Source: Owenia fusiformis
Taxonomy: Eukaryota > Annelida > Polychaeta > Sabellida > Oweniidae
DNA: 60,000 nucleotides
Direction: 5' to 3'
Assembly: GCA_903813345.2 (NCBI GenBank)
Contig: CAIIXF020000010.1
Location: 12,903,181 to 12,963,180 of the forward strand
Below the pieces are notes generated by a model. The model did not search any database and was not told where the DNA came from. It worked only from the letters and a program-made list of their open reading frames with translations. Positions within the stretch are counted from its first letter, which is position 1; the number at the start of each line of letters is the position of its first letter. Below are positions 1 through 15,000 of the stretch, in pieces. A program made the translations under genes and the position numbers.

Positions 1-3000
1 TATAGATATTCATTACCTATAGTTGCTACATAATCATCTGCTTCCACTGTCACTGTTACATCAACAAAATCTCGTGATGATATAAGACCCTTGGCAGCGC
101 TGTGGGTGACTGTTCGTACTACTGACGTTTTCTAAAATATAAACACATTTTGAGAACAAGGCATCAACATTACAAAATGTAATCTACTTGTAGGTAATTA
201 CAGAATGATGGTCACAAAAGTGAAACAAGTTCTTACAGATGCTGACGACAATCAAATGTCAGTCACAGAAAATGTGCAATACGCCATGACCTAAAAATAT
301 TTTTTCATATATACAAAACATAGTGTGATAACGACAGCCATAACTCTTTCACTGATCATATATAGTCTCTAAACAACAAATGTGATAGAGGTTTTGTTAA
401 ATCAGCGTGTCTTCCTTAGAGTTTTCCTTATGTGGGTGCAAAGATTATTTTCAAAATTTCAAATAGGATCAGCAGCCATATGCTTCAGTTTCACATTTTT
501 CTGATTTAAACCAAACATAAACTTTTTAGCAATAAAAATTGTTTTTATATATAAAACTATTTTTAAAATCAATTTTAGAATTATTTTTAAAATACATATT
601 TTCAACTTAATTCAAAATCAAAAAAATAGTCATATTTTGACCTACTTTGGATAGAATTCTGAAAATTCCACTGAGGAAAAACCCCAGAAACTGATAAATA
701 TTAATGATGTGCAACTGTACCAAAATGGTATTAATTCTAAAAAATGTTCATGTGGTAAAAAGAACCTTTCATAACGATTTACAAACCACTTTGATACAAT
801 AAGATTCTTGCTAATTTAGTTAGAGTCTAATTTGGAAAGTAGCTTTTTTGCCTGAATTAAGTTTTATCTGGGAGTTTTATGTACATACATGTACATACAT
901 CACCAATATAATCAGTCTCCTAGCTATATCCAACAAAGTTTAATGAGCATCAACGAAAATAACTTTATTAAAGTATTTATTGGAGCAATTTTCATAAAAA
1001 TCATGTGCACAGTTGAAAAGTGAACCCAATAACAGGAGTCGATTACTTACGCTGTGTTACCTGCAGGGGTTAATTAGACAAACAGGTAAAATAGAACACC
1101 TGTGATTTTACCTGGATGTTAACATGCCAAATATGCCAGCTATCCTACTACTCTGTGGTTTGTAAATATTATGTTATAAAACACTAAATATTTATCAGCA
1201 TGCATGATATGTTTATTATGAAAAGCTAAATGTGGGTAGTCTTACTTGATTATTTTTTATCTTGATAAGTCTAGATTCTAAGCGAGAGAAGATAACGAAA
1301 AAACTTGAACTATGAAGTATATAGTACAGCTGTCTCCACATTCTGAAACCCATCTCATTGCTTTTCTTACAATGGTTTTGTATGAAAAAATACTGTGGGT
1401 GTCAGAATGATGCAATCTCAAAGGAGAATTAATAGTCAAATAGTCAAGAATTAATAGTCAAATAGTCAAGAGAATTAATTAGTCAAATGCAAACATTGTG
1501 ATAGAATCAATAAGTACATCATTTAAATTTAATAACCACAATTCTAAACAGGACAGCCTTATTGGTTATCAGAGAATGTTTCAAACAAAAAATAAATTAG
1601 GTTTTGTCATGCCGACACTTTTAACAAACAGGAGTGGCACTGGGTCTCAGAGAGAGATTTCAAACATTAAATAAATAGTATTCGAACATGACTGTATTCA
1701 CGCCTTCTATAAACTGTAAACAAAGTCAACATTTCACCCAGGGTATATTTGCGAACAAAACATCTGGTAATACGTGTAATGTGTGACGTCATAATGGCGG
1801 GCCGTAGTAATGGCGGATCATAATGAATATTCAAAACATTTTGGTGAGTTTTCATGTTCGAATCATAATATAGACCTCAGAGCAGGTGTAATATTGCCCA
1901 GTACACCCCTTAGGGCTAGGCACAAAAGCTTTCGAACCCCTCACTCCCTTCGGTCGTTTGGGGTACAGAAAACGTTTGTGCCTAGCCCTGCGGGGTGTAT
2001 TCAACAATATTACCCCTGCTCTTCGGTCTATATTTCTTAAATATATCTTTATCGTGTTGATAAACAGTTAAAGAAAACAGTGAATAATGGCTATGAATAA
2101 AAGAGATATCAGGATATAAAGTCAGTCATCAAATAAAGAAAGTGATATCATTAATGTGACTTAAAATTAACCTCACTAATATATAAGGAGTAATTTATCT
2201 CTATACAGATAGCTGTATCTCATTCACAGATGTGAACTTTATAGCATGATTCACAGTGCTAACTTCCCATAGAGATAAAATAGCCATTCAATAAAATGAC
2301 AAGAAGATTTATGAGGACTTATATATTTTTCCGCTCTTAGATTTACTTTTGTCCCTTGGCCCAGTCAGTAGGTACAATTGTGAGAGGCTCATTGGATAAC
2401 ATTACATGGTATATCCCATAACTACTAAGGTTATATCCTCCGAACGCAGATATCCAGACATCATCTACCTTATTTAGAGTGATAATGTCTGTCTTTTTCT
2501 CTCTTAGGACCTAGACGTCATCTACTCTGTTCAGAGTGGATGATGTTTGACCCCCCCCCCATTAAGAGGATGTTGTGGTCCTAGGTAGATAACATGTGGA
2601 AACATAAATTGTACCTATAGGAAGCAGGATTCATATTTCCTACAATGTGACTTAAATGCTACATCCAGGATAATAATTAGCAACCTTATTCCCGCTCCGT
2701 GAGGGATAAACACTGTATCTAAAACCTTGTAGTACATAACCCTTAATTCTGGAATTACATCAGCTGGAACAACCTGATTTAGGCTTAACTTAAAACCTGA
2801 TTTAGGCTTAACTTAAAACCTGAGTTAGGCTTAATTGAGATAACTTAACTAGATCTTAACAAACTTAGCAGACTTGATCTTCAGAGAGTTCCTTGATCCG
2901 ACATAGCGATTTAATGTCAGATAGAGCAGTAAAATGCCAATGAAAGTGTCTACTAGCAGTCTAGTAAATGCTTAGCAACATGACTAATTCCAATTAAGAT

Positions 3001-6000
3001 GCACAAAATAAATGTTACTTGGCGACAAAAAATCTCTGTTGCATAAAAATACAGAAAAAACTAGAATTTAATCGTGGTTCGTAATATATCATAGGAAAAG
3101 TGTCGATACCTTAGAAATGGATTGAATTGTACTGGTTGATCTACTATATTGCCAAGTTTTCTGTTTTTTCAGAGAGAACAAATGATGTGGAATTACAGAC
3201 ATGGAATTACTGGCAAATCCCAACCAAGCAAATCAATTTCTTTTATAAATAACTGTTGTAAAACAGTAAAACCGGTGCTAATTGTAATTATTACACACCG
3301 AAACACCTCCACATTTGAAAAACTTTCCCCCGAATCCTATACAAGAAAACATCACTTTTTAAAATGAAATGTCTCTAAAAAGAACAATTTTTCTCCCTAT
3401 CATTCACTGTTGTTTCTCATAAAATTGAGTATTGAAAACATTCCCTGTTGAAAATGAAGCTCACGCATCTACCAGTAAGCATGACGGGGAAATATCGCAG
3501 GATATTTTATACATGTTCGGGAATCAAAGAACGTGAAACACATCAGGGAGAATAGTATAAAATTAATTTCTATGTCATATTAATCAATGAACCTCTCATT
3601 TAAAAAATTTGAAGTGAAATCCACTTTTCCAAAAAGGGTAAATTTAAAATTGCCGAAAACAGTTAAATACCTGTTCATGAGTTTTTTTATTTGTATCGTG
3701 CCAAATTTGAGGATATTGTGTGTAATTGATTATGTTTTCTCAGTTTCATTTACAATTAAACCTACAGTTAACAAATTGCAGACATTATATCCATCATTAG
3801 AATGATTAGCCTCCTAATAGCTTGCTCATTTATCATATAGCCCCACATTGGAGCAGACCTCTAGCTATTAGTGAAGCTTTGAGGTGTGCATAGACTACTA
3901 ACTCTGGCCAGAAATTCACCTTTTGTGATACATCTCGCAGTTGTCTCATTGCTTCAACGATCAAACCAATTCTTTCTTTCATCTTTAGTCTTTAATGATT
4001 TCTTAGCAGTTAACGAACAACCTTTTGGACTTTGGAATGATTTGTAATTTAATAAGGGGGATCTCAACCTATATTGGCATCACTGCAGATTGTGGCGCAT
4101 CCTTTCAATATTTGCTTGTAAAAAAACTCTTAGTCTAGTGACCTATTATCATAACTATCAGATCATTTGCAGACCTAGTTTTGTGAATAATCATCCTAAA
4201 AGTGGCTTATAATGTACCTTACAAAGCCGCTATTGTATGTGTATTTATTTTGATAATTTGAAATAAAGAAATACAATATATATAAAAAAAACTCTTCAAA
4301 GATTCAATGTCAAAACACTTGGTATAGACATTGTACAAGATTCAACCACAAAACTGCAAAACTTGCATAAAGAAAGAATGTATATGTACTGTATGTTCCA
4401 GACATGAATCAGGAATCTCAAAATGGAGATTGGGGAGCAAATAAGAAATATCGTAAATTCCTTTCGCTCTTTTTGTAATAGACTCTTTTGAGGCCTTTGG
4501 TTTTTATCAATGTTATTTAAGACAGAGGGCTATTGATGATGGCGGGGGTTCGCTAATATTTGTTTAATAAAGAACTAAGGGGTAAAAGGAGGGGTAATAT
4601 GTAATTATATTACTGTACATACAATCATTATACAAGTAGGCAAAATTGTATACCTGCCAAATTCATTTTTCGAATCAAGCTGTACAGTTTAATATCACCC
4701 TATCAAGCTAATTTCTGATTTCTTCTATCCTTCTATTTCTTCTGTTATTCAATTTTTTCAGAAAATGACTAAGGTTACACATTTACAGCATGTATCAGAG
4801 CCTCCCAAAACTGTTTTTACAAGTACCACATATGGCACCAATCATTTGGTTAAAACATTCCCCAAGTAAGGGATGGTGTACAAATGTTAACATTTTAATT
4901 ACATTTATAGTTCTTCCCCCCCACCCCCTATTCCGTGATTCACCATGTTTCAAATGTTGAAAATATTCAAATTCACTTGAATTTTTCAAAAATGGAGATG
5001 CTTCACTTGAATGAAATCATCATTTAGCCTTTTCCCTTAAAGAAATTATAATGATCATTATTCCATGAGTTAATTCACATTTGGACACCATCCCTATGGA
5101 TTTGATAAAATTTGAAAAACAACTTTGAATCATTTGAGTTTCCAGATAAAGAACAGGAATCAGAATGCATTTTATCATTGTTATCAAATATCCTGTAATT
5201 CTGAGATGTGTTTGTATCAAAACAATATCTTGTACTTTGGAGTTTCAGAGAAGCCCATGCTTGTCCTCAGAAGGTTTTAATGAGCTTACAATAAAAAACA
5301 TTTTCACAGCACCTATTCACAAACTATTAACTGTTAGGTGAGGTCTAGTGATTGTTTGCATTTTTGATTTTTTTCGATCATACTTTTTAATTTAATCAGT
5401 ACGCACAGAGTGATATTCCTTCAGGATATAGTAATCGAGAAATGGGACTGGTAGCCAATGGAATGTACCAACCTGGTCATATGACAATGCCATTGTTTCG
5501 ATAGCCAATTACTACTAAATTCACAATTTAGAGCAAGCCCCCATTCTATTCTATCCGCTACATGTATTAAATACTTTTGTCTTGTGAAAGAATGACATGC
5601 CGCACAAGACATTTTCATTGACATATTGAAGAGAGTAGTGGCTGTGGTTATAACAATGCTGAAAAGAGGCTGGAATCCAGAAATATAGATCAAGAAAAAC
5701 ACAGGCACCCAAACACAGTAGTCTGGTTACTTACATCATCAACTGTTTCTAATGTCTCTAACCCTTTAATGGCTTTGTCCCACCCAGGTCTTTTGCCATC
5801 AGTCTTTGGTTCAACCATCTCAAATACTTTCTCTTTAGGAGAATCTATAACTCCTTCTGCCTTGTATCTGGAACAATAGCAGGAATATGTATAATGGTAT
5901 TCATACGTTGATAAGTATTTTAATTATATATCTTTTACAGGGTGACCCTAAATGAAACATATAAACATAAAATGAACATGTTCACTGTTCCACAGCTGGA

Positions 6001-9000
6001 TGACTCTAACTGCAGTTAGCGTCATTCAAGATGGTTACCGAAATTCTTTCGTTTTCGACAAATCTCCGATTCAAGTTAAACTAAGCTGAATCTTGATTCC
6101 AAAAGTTTCACCCATATCGCGGTTGTTAGAGCATTTATCTGTGGTTGTTTACAATTGTAGCTTTATTAGTTTGCAAGGCGAAATTCTGGGATTCCAGATT
6201 CAACTTAGTTTAGCTAAAATAGGAGGCTTGTCGAAAACGAATGAATTTCGGCAACCTTCTTAAATGACGCTAACTGCAGTTAGAGTCATCCAGCTGTGGA
6301 ACAGTGATGTTTGGGTCACCCTGTAGTGAAAATGGGATAACCACAGTATGTTTGAAATGTCAGAGGCAGACTCCAATATTAGAATTTAGCTCATATGGGA
6401 TTCAATAGTTATATTTTGAATATAAATTCTCATATCAATGGATGATACAGTACATATTCAATCTAGGACTATTCCCAATTTTATACTAAAGAAATATTAC
6501 CAATAAATTTGCAAGATTGTATCTGACTTCTATTAGTCTTATCTCTCCATTTATCCAAAATAATTTATAAGATGACTTTTTTATTAAAGACAATGTACTC
6601 CATGACTTCCCACGAGAAGTGCCCCCATCTAGTTTAAACTTAAAAACATCTAATATCATGCACATTCCATAAAAAATTCTCTTCTCTTTATAAATGGGCA
6701 AAACATAAATGTCTAGCATCTCTAAATGTAGCAGTAACTTCATGGCTGGTCAATACTTAATATTCCCCTCTATTCTACTTAATATTCTGTTAAAACATGA
6801 CAACCTCATCGTTTTGTCTATGGGCCCTACTCATTGTATTGTACACATTATGTTTGAACTACTCTCAAAGTGCATACAAATTATACTCTTTGACTTGGAA
6901 ATGAAAAAACATGGCTTTTTTGAGTTGCAATTAACTTAATGTTTTATTTCCGAATGCACTAATTACAATATGGTAATACGTTGGTGGTATTATTGACGAA
7001 GTGGCATGAACTCATTAATTCGGTCTTTATTAATGATTTATCGCCTACAAATTGATGTTGCGATTTTTCCTATCGCCATAAAATACATGTGGTTTTTGGT
7101 TAGACTTCAGCTTGGCAAAAGAATTTGTAAAACAAATGTTTAGTAGAAAACTGACACTGAGATACATTGAAGAAAGATGTGGGTAGAAGGGCTATAGGGT
7201 AAACAGGTGTACTCAATGGCCAAACTACTTCAAGCTAACTTCCTTATGATCAAGTGCTTTTCATATTACAGGCCTTTTTTATCTTTCTAGATACTATACA
7301 CAACGGCATACAAAATATTTGTTGTCATAAGTTCAGTTTTTAGTATATGTATGATAAAGTACAAGTCCTCAATTGACTTTTTGGGTTATTTAAATAAAAA
7401 GTTGGCAAATACATAATATATTGAGTAAAATGAATGTTTTTGGAAAATGATTTAAGATATTTAAGTGGACTGTTATTTAACTCATCTCAACTCTTTTTCC
7501 TTTAAAGCAATTCTCATCTTAAAAGCATTGCTCATAATCTTCTTTGACTTTTCTGGTCTACTTCAAAAGCCGACAACCACACTTCTTTTTGCCCCTGGGA
7601 TTCCCAGTCTGTCTTAGATATGAAGCAACTATCTTAAAATAATGAGATTAAAATCACTAGTTTTACAGTATTTCTGGCAATTTTCGAGTCTTTACTTTCT
7701 AAATTAATTAGAATGAACCCTGGCATCATAAAAGTTCACAGTTTTTAGAGAAGCATTTTTGACTCAAATTCATTTCTGTTACAATTCTGGATGGCCACAT
7801 TCTAAAGCTTGCAAGTATCTTTCTCAAGTCTTTTGGGATATCTTTGATAAACACGATTTGAAATGGGAATATTTCCCATAAGATGTTTAAACAATAAATG
7901 ACGTTCTATATCTATCGAAAATGGATATATGCTATTCCTTGCCTGACGTTTACATCACATTGGCTTCCAAAATGCCATTATTTTGACAGTCTTGCCATTC
8001 GTTGGTGTTTTATTAATGTGAACGTACTCTAGTTATTTAGAGATGTATCCAGTTGACTGAACAGTGCCTGGTACTCATGCTGTAAGTGGCACCATTGTAA
8101 TGAGATCTTTGCAGACTGATTAATCTAAATGTACTGAAGAATAGTCATTCATTATTAAATTGTTTTACACATTTCCTACCAATGATGTCATTCTAATTAA
8201 ATGCGATTGCTCCAAAAAATAATGAGAACTCATATATTCAAAGAATAAAGCTTGACTGCACTTCTACAATAAAGCCTGACTGCACTTCTACAATAAAGCT
8301 TGACTGCCCTTCTACAATAAAGCCTGACTGCACTTCTACAATAAAGCATGACTGCACTTCTACGAAAAAGCCCAACTGTACTTCTACAATAAAGCCTGAC
8401 TGCACTTCTACAATAAAGCATGGCTGCAATTCTACAGTAAAGCATGACTGCACTTCTACAATAAAGCATGACTGCACTTCTAAAATAAAGCCTGGCTGCA
8501 CTTCTACAATAAAGCCTGACTGCACTTCTACAATAAATCCTCACTGTACTTCTACAATAAAGCCTGACTGTACTTCTATAATAAAGCCTGACTGCACTTC
8601 TACAATAAAGCCTGACTGTACTTCTACAATAAAGCCTGGCTGCACTTCTACAATAAAGCATGACTGCACTTTGACAAAGCATAGCCACACTTTTACAATA
8701 AAGTACAACTCCTTTAACAATAAAGATGATTGCACTCCTTCAACAATAAGATAGACTGCACTGTACTTTTACAATAAAGATGATTGCACTCTTTCAATAA
8801 AATAGGCTGCACTCTACAATAAAGCACTAAGATAGGTTTTACTGTATAGGCTACACCAAAAGAAACATTGACTGCAGCCATATCATAAATTGAGCCATAT
8901 CTTGAAATCAAATAAATCACTGATACTTTCCGGGGAATTCTGATTCATTTAATAAAAGGGTAATGTCCGACTAAAGCAGACATATGGAATATTTTATTAT

Positions 9001-12000
9001 TCTCATAAGACATAATTTATCGAAATTGAGCTTAGATGTCCAACCTCAGACTGCCAAGATCCAAATATTGAAACTACTGTAATCTAATTTCAGAAGCATA
9101 AAGCAATTTGAACATTACTCATTCTCTTGCATTATTTTAGTGTTTCGGGAAATATTAATTTCATTTCATTTAGATCACAACTTTAAGATCTTTTGACAGT
9201 ATATTTGTTTTAGCTTTTATTTCATTAGCATCAATTGTGAGTTGACTTTTATGACACAATAAATTTTAGTCAAGCGAGGTTGCTTGCTTTTAAAGAGCAC
9301 TTCTTTTTAGAAACATTGTAAAAACAGAACTCTTGTCAACTTAAAGAGGAATAATTAACTGGAGTTTCTAAAATATTGTCATAATTCTAAAACATGCTAA
9401 ATACTGTATTCAAAAACTCCAACAGCTCTGATTCTATTTCATTATAATGCCTTGCGTTTTTAAGATATCTGGCAATAGTTTTGAAAAAGCAGAAACCTCC
9501 TTTTCAATTCTAATGAATTTTGACATTTCTACATCTTAATTTTTTAATAACAGTTCAATGTGGTTGCTTCTTGTGATCCACCCACTTGTGGTTTTTAATT
9601 CAGAAAAGTTAACATAGTTACCATGACAATGTGTCAGTAAAAATAGTTTAACAATCAGACTAGCATAAGGTGCAATTCAATAAATCAACTTATTTTACTG
9701 GTATTTGCCAAAACATCAAATAGGAACTTGTCTTGTAATTGAACATTTCACATCCGGGTCAAACTGACCCTATCTCAATAAACCCTTTTCAATAATACAT
9801 ATCTGTCACTGAAAATTAAAAATATGTATTTATATAGAAAACTCCCGGAATCATGTTTTACAAAAGACAAGGATTAAGTTTAGAAATAGATTGTAATCTC
9901 TAAAATAACTCGAGATTGAATTCATTATTTTTAATTTCAGATAAAATCAATCTTTTTTGAAGGGATCTATGAAAGCACGCTGACCCAGCCAGATGCATAT
10001 TCTGGGCATAAGCATTAACAATTGTCTGACAGTCTGTTACGCTATTCTGTTAATCTGTTACAAGTCTGTGGTTCAGAAAATGTTAAATGTGGTTATAGAG
10101 GAAAGAGCAGATCAGAGAGCATCACCTGTACAGAAAGTATGTTGTGGTTACTACAATCATCAAGTAGAGACTGCCGCATGTTATTCATCTTCATCAACTG
10201 ATCAAGAAAATTTTTTAACAGTTCATTAGCTTTCTTTTTAACATTGTGACTGTTCCAGACCGTTAACATTTACTTTTTCCTGAGGTGTCAGTAGAAGTAA
10301 TCTTGATTTTTATGATATGAGATATTCAAAAGAAACGATTTATTTCCAGTGCTAGATTACATTGATCACACATAATTAATCTAAATGATACAAAATAGTT
10401 TGACCTGCTAATATTCAATTATGAATTATGAGTATTTGAATTATTTTTATAGCAACCAAAAGAAATTCTTATTAGGATTCTCATAATATCGAAGAAACAA
10501 GAAAAGTATTTTCATTTATTGAGATACTCTGATCAAAAATGAATAAAAACACCAAATCATTAATTTCAAAAATTGAAGTCAAACAACTTATTTGGTAGCT
10601 CAGTCAGCCACGTAGCCAGCTTTTGCAAAGGAGGCTCAAATTTGACCCAAAATCTGCTCAAAGGAGTGAAAACTGCACGAAAGACCTTTTTGAAAGACTT
10701 TTTTTGGCTTGGGATCGAACCTACCGAACCCTCCTGGCTAAGGGCATTTAGGTCAAATTAAAACTTTAGATCCCGCTAATTAATTTCATTCATGGAAACA
10801 TGATTTGCAATGACATGATTTTGTGGTCAACATCATGATACAAGAACAATAATGTGGGTGGATAGAGGACATCTTTTAATGATCACATCTCAGTTATAGG
10901 TTACCCTTTTCAATATAAAAGACAACCAACCTCTGAACTCAAACTAATCAGAGCCTGTTGTCCCTAAAGTACAGCTCTCTCTCTTTGAAAAGAAATGAGC
11001 AGGGCTCTGTTTCACTCTCTGATTGACTGAACACCAAATTTAAAACAAAGCATTAACATGCAAAATATCACCACCCGCCATTTGCTACAGATAAGGATTA
11101 CCAAAAACCAAACACAAATCACAAACACTACTTCTGGTGCTGACATAATGATCCCTCTTTGTTAGAGGGTAGTGTTCTAAATAGCTGGTTTGGCCAGGGT
11201 AATATGAGGATAGTTTTGTGGTGACATGATAGATATATCATAGAAATGGCAGACCACAGAAGTGGACCACCAGATATGACACCGGAACATCAACTATCCT
11301 ATTCTATACTCAATTGCCGTATGACGTATCGCTTATTAAAAGATATATGTGATCTCTTTAATTAAACTTAGATTTAAATAAATTCATGATTTTTTGAACA
11401 ATAAAAGGTCCTCCAAAAACCAAATTTTGAATTCAAAAAAAGTGTCACATATCACATTTTGATAACATTAAAGTGGTTTAAACTATGGGGGCTTTAACAG
11501 TATGCATTTAAGTGTGGGAGAGATTCTTCCAGCTCCCTCTGCTTTATGGAAGTCCATGCTGAATACTTGTGAAAAGGTGGGTGAGAAATGTTAAAAGGAT
11601 TTTGACTAATGACATGTCAACATCTTATAATACCACCTATTTACTTAATACATGTACTACTGTTAACATTGGGTGTTTTAGGAAACAACATAATCACTAC
11701 CACCTACAAAGAGGGTGCAAATCTTTTAGGTTTTTTAGTCATGGAGCATACCGAATAAATTTTTCCCAAATAAATTAAATAAATGAAAATGTTTAAAAAC
11801 ACACAAATATATGGAGAACCTGTATCATATCACAGTTGATATTAATAGAAACAAGAAATACATTCAGGGATTTCACTAGAATTTCTCACAACAGGCTAAA
11901 TAAATGAGAACAACAGGCAAAATCAATGGAAATCATAAATTTAACATAGAAAAGTTGAAAAGTATATAAAAACAACAGGCGATTTTGTGAAAACAACTGG

Positions 12001-15000
12001 TGAAAATCATCTGTTGGCTGCTGCTAATGAAACCCCTGACATTACACTGTATATTTTCAAAATAATAAGAACGTCATATTGGTGTTTAGAGACAATGTAA
12101 CTTCATGATTGTCATTGGGGTGAGTGGCAGAGGGAGATGTCTCTAATGTGATTCTGAACAGGGTAATTTTATTCTTCCATTATTTCATCCAAATTATTAC
12201 AGTTCTAAAATTTTGGCAAAACTAACTCTGCTACACAGCAGGTTGGTTAACTGCTTCATTATAAAGCATTTTGAGCTTCATGAACAAAGGATTTTTGAGG
12301 TGTAACACATAAAATCCTACATTACGAAGATTTTCGTCAAAATGCTTCATAAAAAAGCAAACCCTGCTGTGTACCAGGTACCATAGTTATTCTAACCTGT
12401 ATCAACATTCCAAACAGATTAGGGAAGAAAGAATAGCAATGAATCTTGTAAGATTTACATCTTTACATTCAACAAAATTCATATTTTCTATAATCTTTAA
12501 TAAGTATCCCTTCCAATCTCTACATCTATATCTATATTAAAATAAGGTCATCATGACATCTGAACAATTATAATTTTATAACATCAGCCACAACATAATC
12601 TAAATTTGGCATTTTACACAAAACACTTGATTTATTACAAATGGAGCTCTTTCTGTGCTGGAATGTGTTAATATGTTATAAGCCCTGGATTCTGCACACC
12701 ATCTGTCTTTGGTACCAGCTCTTATGTTTGCTTTTGTTCTGAACAGGGATAGGTTAGGATAGATTAGGGATTTTTACATTTTTATGAATTATGTTTTTAG
12801 AATCTTTGTTAACCTTATGTTTTAAATCAGGCTAACAATAAAAGTGTGCACCCTGTAATTGTTTTAAGCTCCATCAGGTTAAAGACAGCTGAAGTGGCAA
12901 AGATGAGAAATCTTTATGCTCGTTTTCTTTGTATATACAGTTTCCAGGCCCGTAGCCAGGATTTGCCAAGGGGGATTCAGTTTTCAAAAATTTCCACGGG
13001 GGTTCACATTTGACAATTTTGGCCCAAATATGGCTAAAATCACTTGAGAAGTGCTCAAAATCATGAAAAACTGCATGATTTTGAACCCCCCCCCCCCCCG
13101 GCTACAGGCCTGGTTTCTATATGCATTCAATATTCTTGTATAGGGAGATGGGGGTTCCTTATCATTACATAATTACATAGATTTGTATATTATTAACATA
13201 TTGAGCTCTAGAACACATGCAATTAAATATCTATAAATCATTATCAATAAATAATCACGACAAAAGCAAGAGATTGACTGAGTTTATGGTAACAAAGAAT
13301 ACAAAACTAGAGACTCAGCTGGAAGGTAATGAACAGTTTGAAGTTCAGTATTACATTCAGGAAATACCAAATGGGAGAGAATCGATTAATGATTTTTTGC
13401 ATAATTCAATTTGAAATATTGGTTCTCTTGTATTTAGTTTGCTTTTATGATTGATCTTAGTGTGAACTTTAACTGAAGTGGGTTAAGTAGCTCGGGATGC
13501 TTCTAGCAAAAGCCGATTGATGGTCTACTATACTTGGAAGGAATTAACTATAGGGGCAAATCATTCAAATGTTGCCCTCAAAATGTTATGTCACACTAAA
13601 TGTATTTAAATAATTTTATAGCCTACTAATCAACCAGAATTTTAGCTGCAAAATCTACCAGAATGACCAATTATATTGGCATAATCAAAACTATACTTTG
13701 ACCTTCCAAAATTCAACCTATACATTTTTTCTTAACTGGGTTTAATGGGTGGTCCCTCAGGCCCGTAAGACACTTTTCTCCAAGGGGGGTGCGGTTTTTA
13801 GCTTACTAAAGAGAATATAAAATTGTCATTTTTTTGCCGCGTAAATCAAATCGCGTAAGACAGAGGGGGGGGGGGTCAGTTACTCCCTATATTGATTTGG
13901 AATTAACAAATGCAACTTCCAAATGTTCCAATTGTTTTGTGGGGGGTGTGAGGAGTGGTCCACTCCCCCTAGAAAATTTTACAGTTTTGAGATGCTATTT
14001 GGTGCTTTCTGGGCACCTTCATAGTGTAAGTTTCTAAGTAGTACGCCACCACCACGGGAATAAGAGTTGAGTGAATAAAAAACCTAGCATTCAGGGGGTT
14101 TGGGGGTTCTCCCCCAGGAAAATTTTGAAATTTGGTTGTATTTGGAGCGAATTTGCAACCAACTGGTACGCCTGTGCGTTATGAGTCAATAAGAAAAATG
14201 TGAATTTTTTTCAAATTCTTTTGGGTTGTCAAAGAGGATGAGAGGGTGAAGTTGGGTGGGGTGCCAGTAGGGGAGCAAGGGGTTGTCCCCCAGAAACATT
14301 GACCATATCAAGGTGCTATTTGATGATGTCTGGGCACTTAAAAAATGTCTGAGACAATACATGGGGGGGTGGTGTTCAGGGAGGGGGGCTGCCAGAGGGG
14401 GAGGTGGAGTGGGGATGCCAGAGGGCGAGTAAGTGTTAGTCTTCCAGAATCATTAACTTTATCAAGGAGCTATTTGATGATGTCTGGGCAATTTAAAAGT
14501 GTCTGAGACAATACATAAAACAAATTCAGAATTTTTCCATTGTTTTGTTTGGGGTGTGAGGGGTGGCCCACTTCCCTAGAAATTTTACAACTTTACGACG
14601 CTATTTGGTGCTTTCTGGGCACTTTCAAAGTGTATGAGTCTATGAGATTTTAAGAAAATCACAATTTTTTTTTGGGGGGGGTCAAGGGGGGGGGGGGGTT
14701 GCCAGAGGGGGGGGGGGTATGCAAGTGCAAGATGCAAGAGGGGGAGTAAGTCCCCCAGAAAAACTTACTATATCAAGGAGCTATTTGATGATATCTGGGC
14801 ACTTTAAAAGTGTTTGAGACAAAACTCTAAAATAAATTTAGAACTTTTCCATTGTTTTGTGGGTGGTGTGAGGGTTGGCCAATACCCCTAGAAAATTTTA
14901 CAATTTTAAGATGCTATTTGGTGCTTTCTGGGTACTTTCAAAGCGTATGAGTCAATGAAAAAAAAATACAAAAAAATCTTTTTCAAAAAAAAAATCTTTC

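Larger units (their letters stand above)
132..5734 (-). other. STARD5-like intron 3: noncoding with short repeats
   Basis: No coding exon is recognisable on either strand. The intron holds two short tandem repeats (1428-1482 and 2769-2843), a fold-back element (1868-2033) and a poly-C run near 2552. A segment at about 4185-4295 ends in an AATAAA-rich A-tract and could be a decayed retroposon tail. Confidence 0.6.

Noticed and set aside
1810-2040. 76-codon plus-strand frame
   Set aside because: It lies over a fold-back element and has no family resemblance.
8230-8735. Long minus-strand frames of 8-residue repeats (for example SGFIVEVQ)
   Set aside because: They are by-products of the 24-bp minisatellite. 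More than one frame is open at once, and there is no splice or family support.
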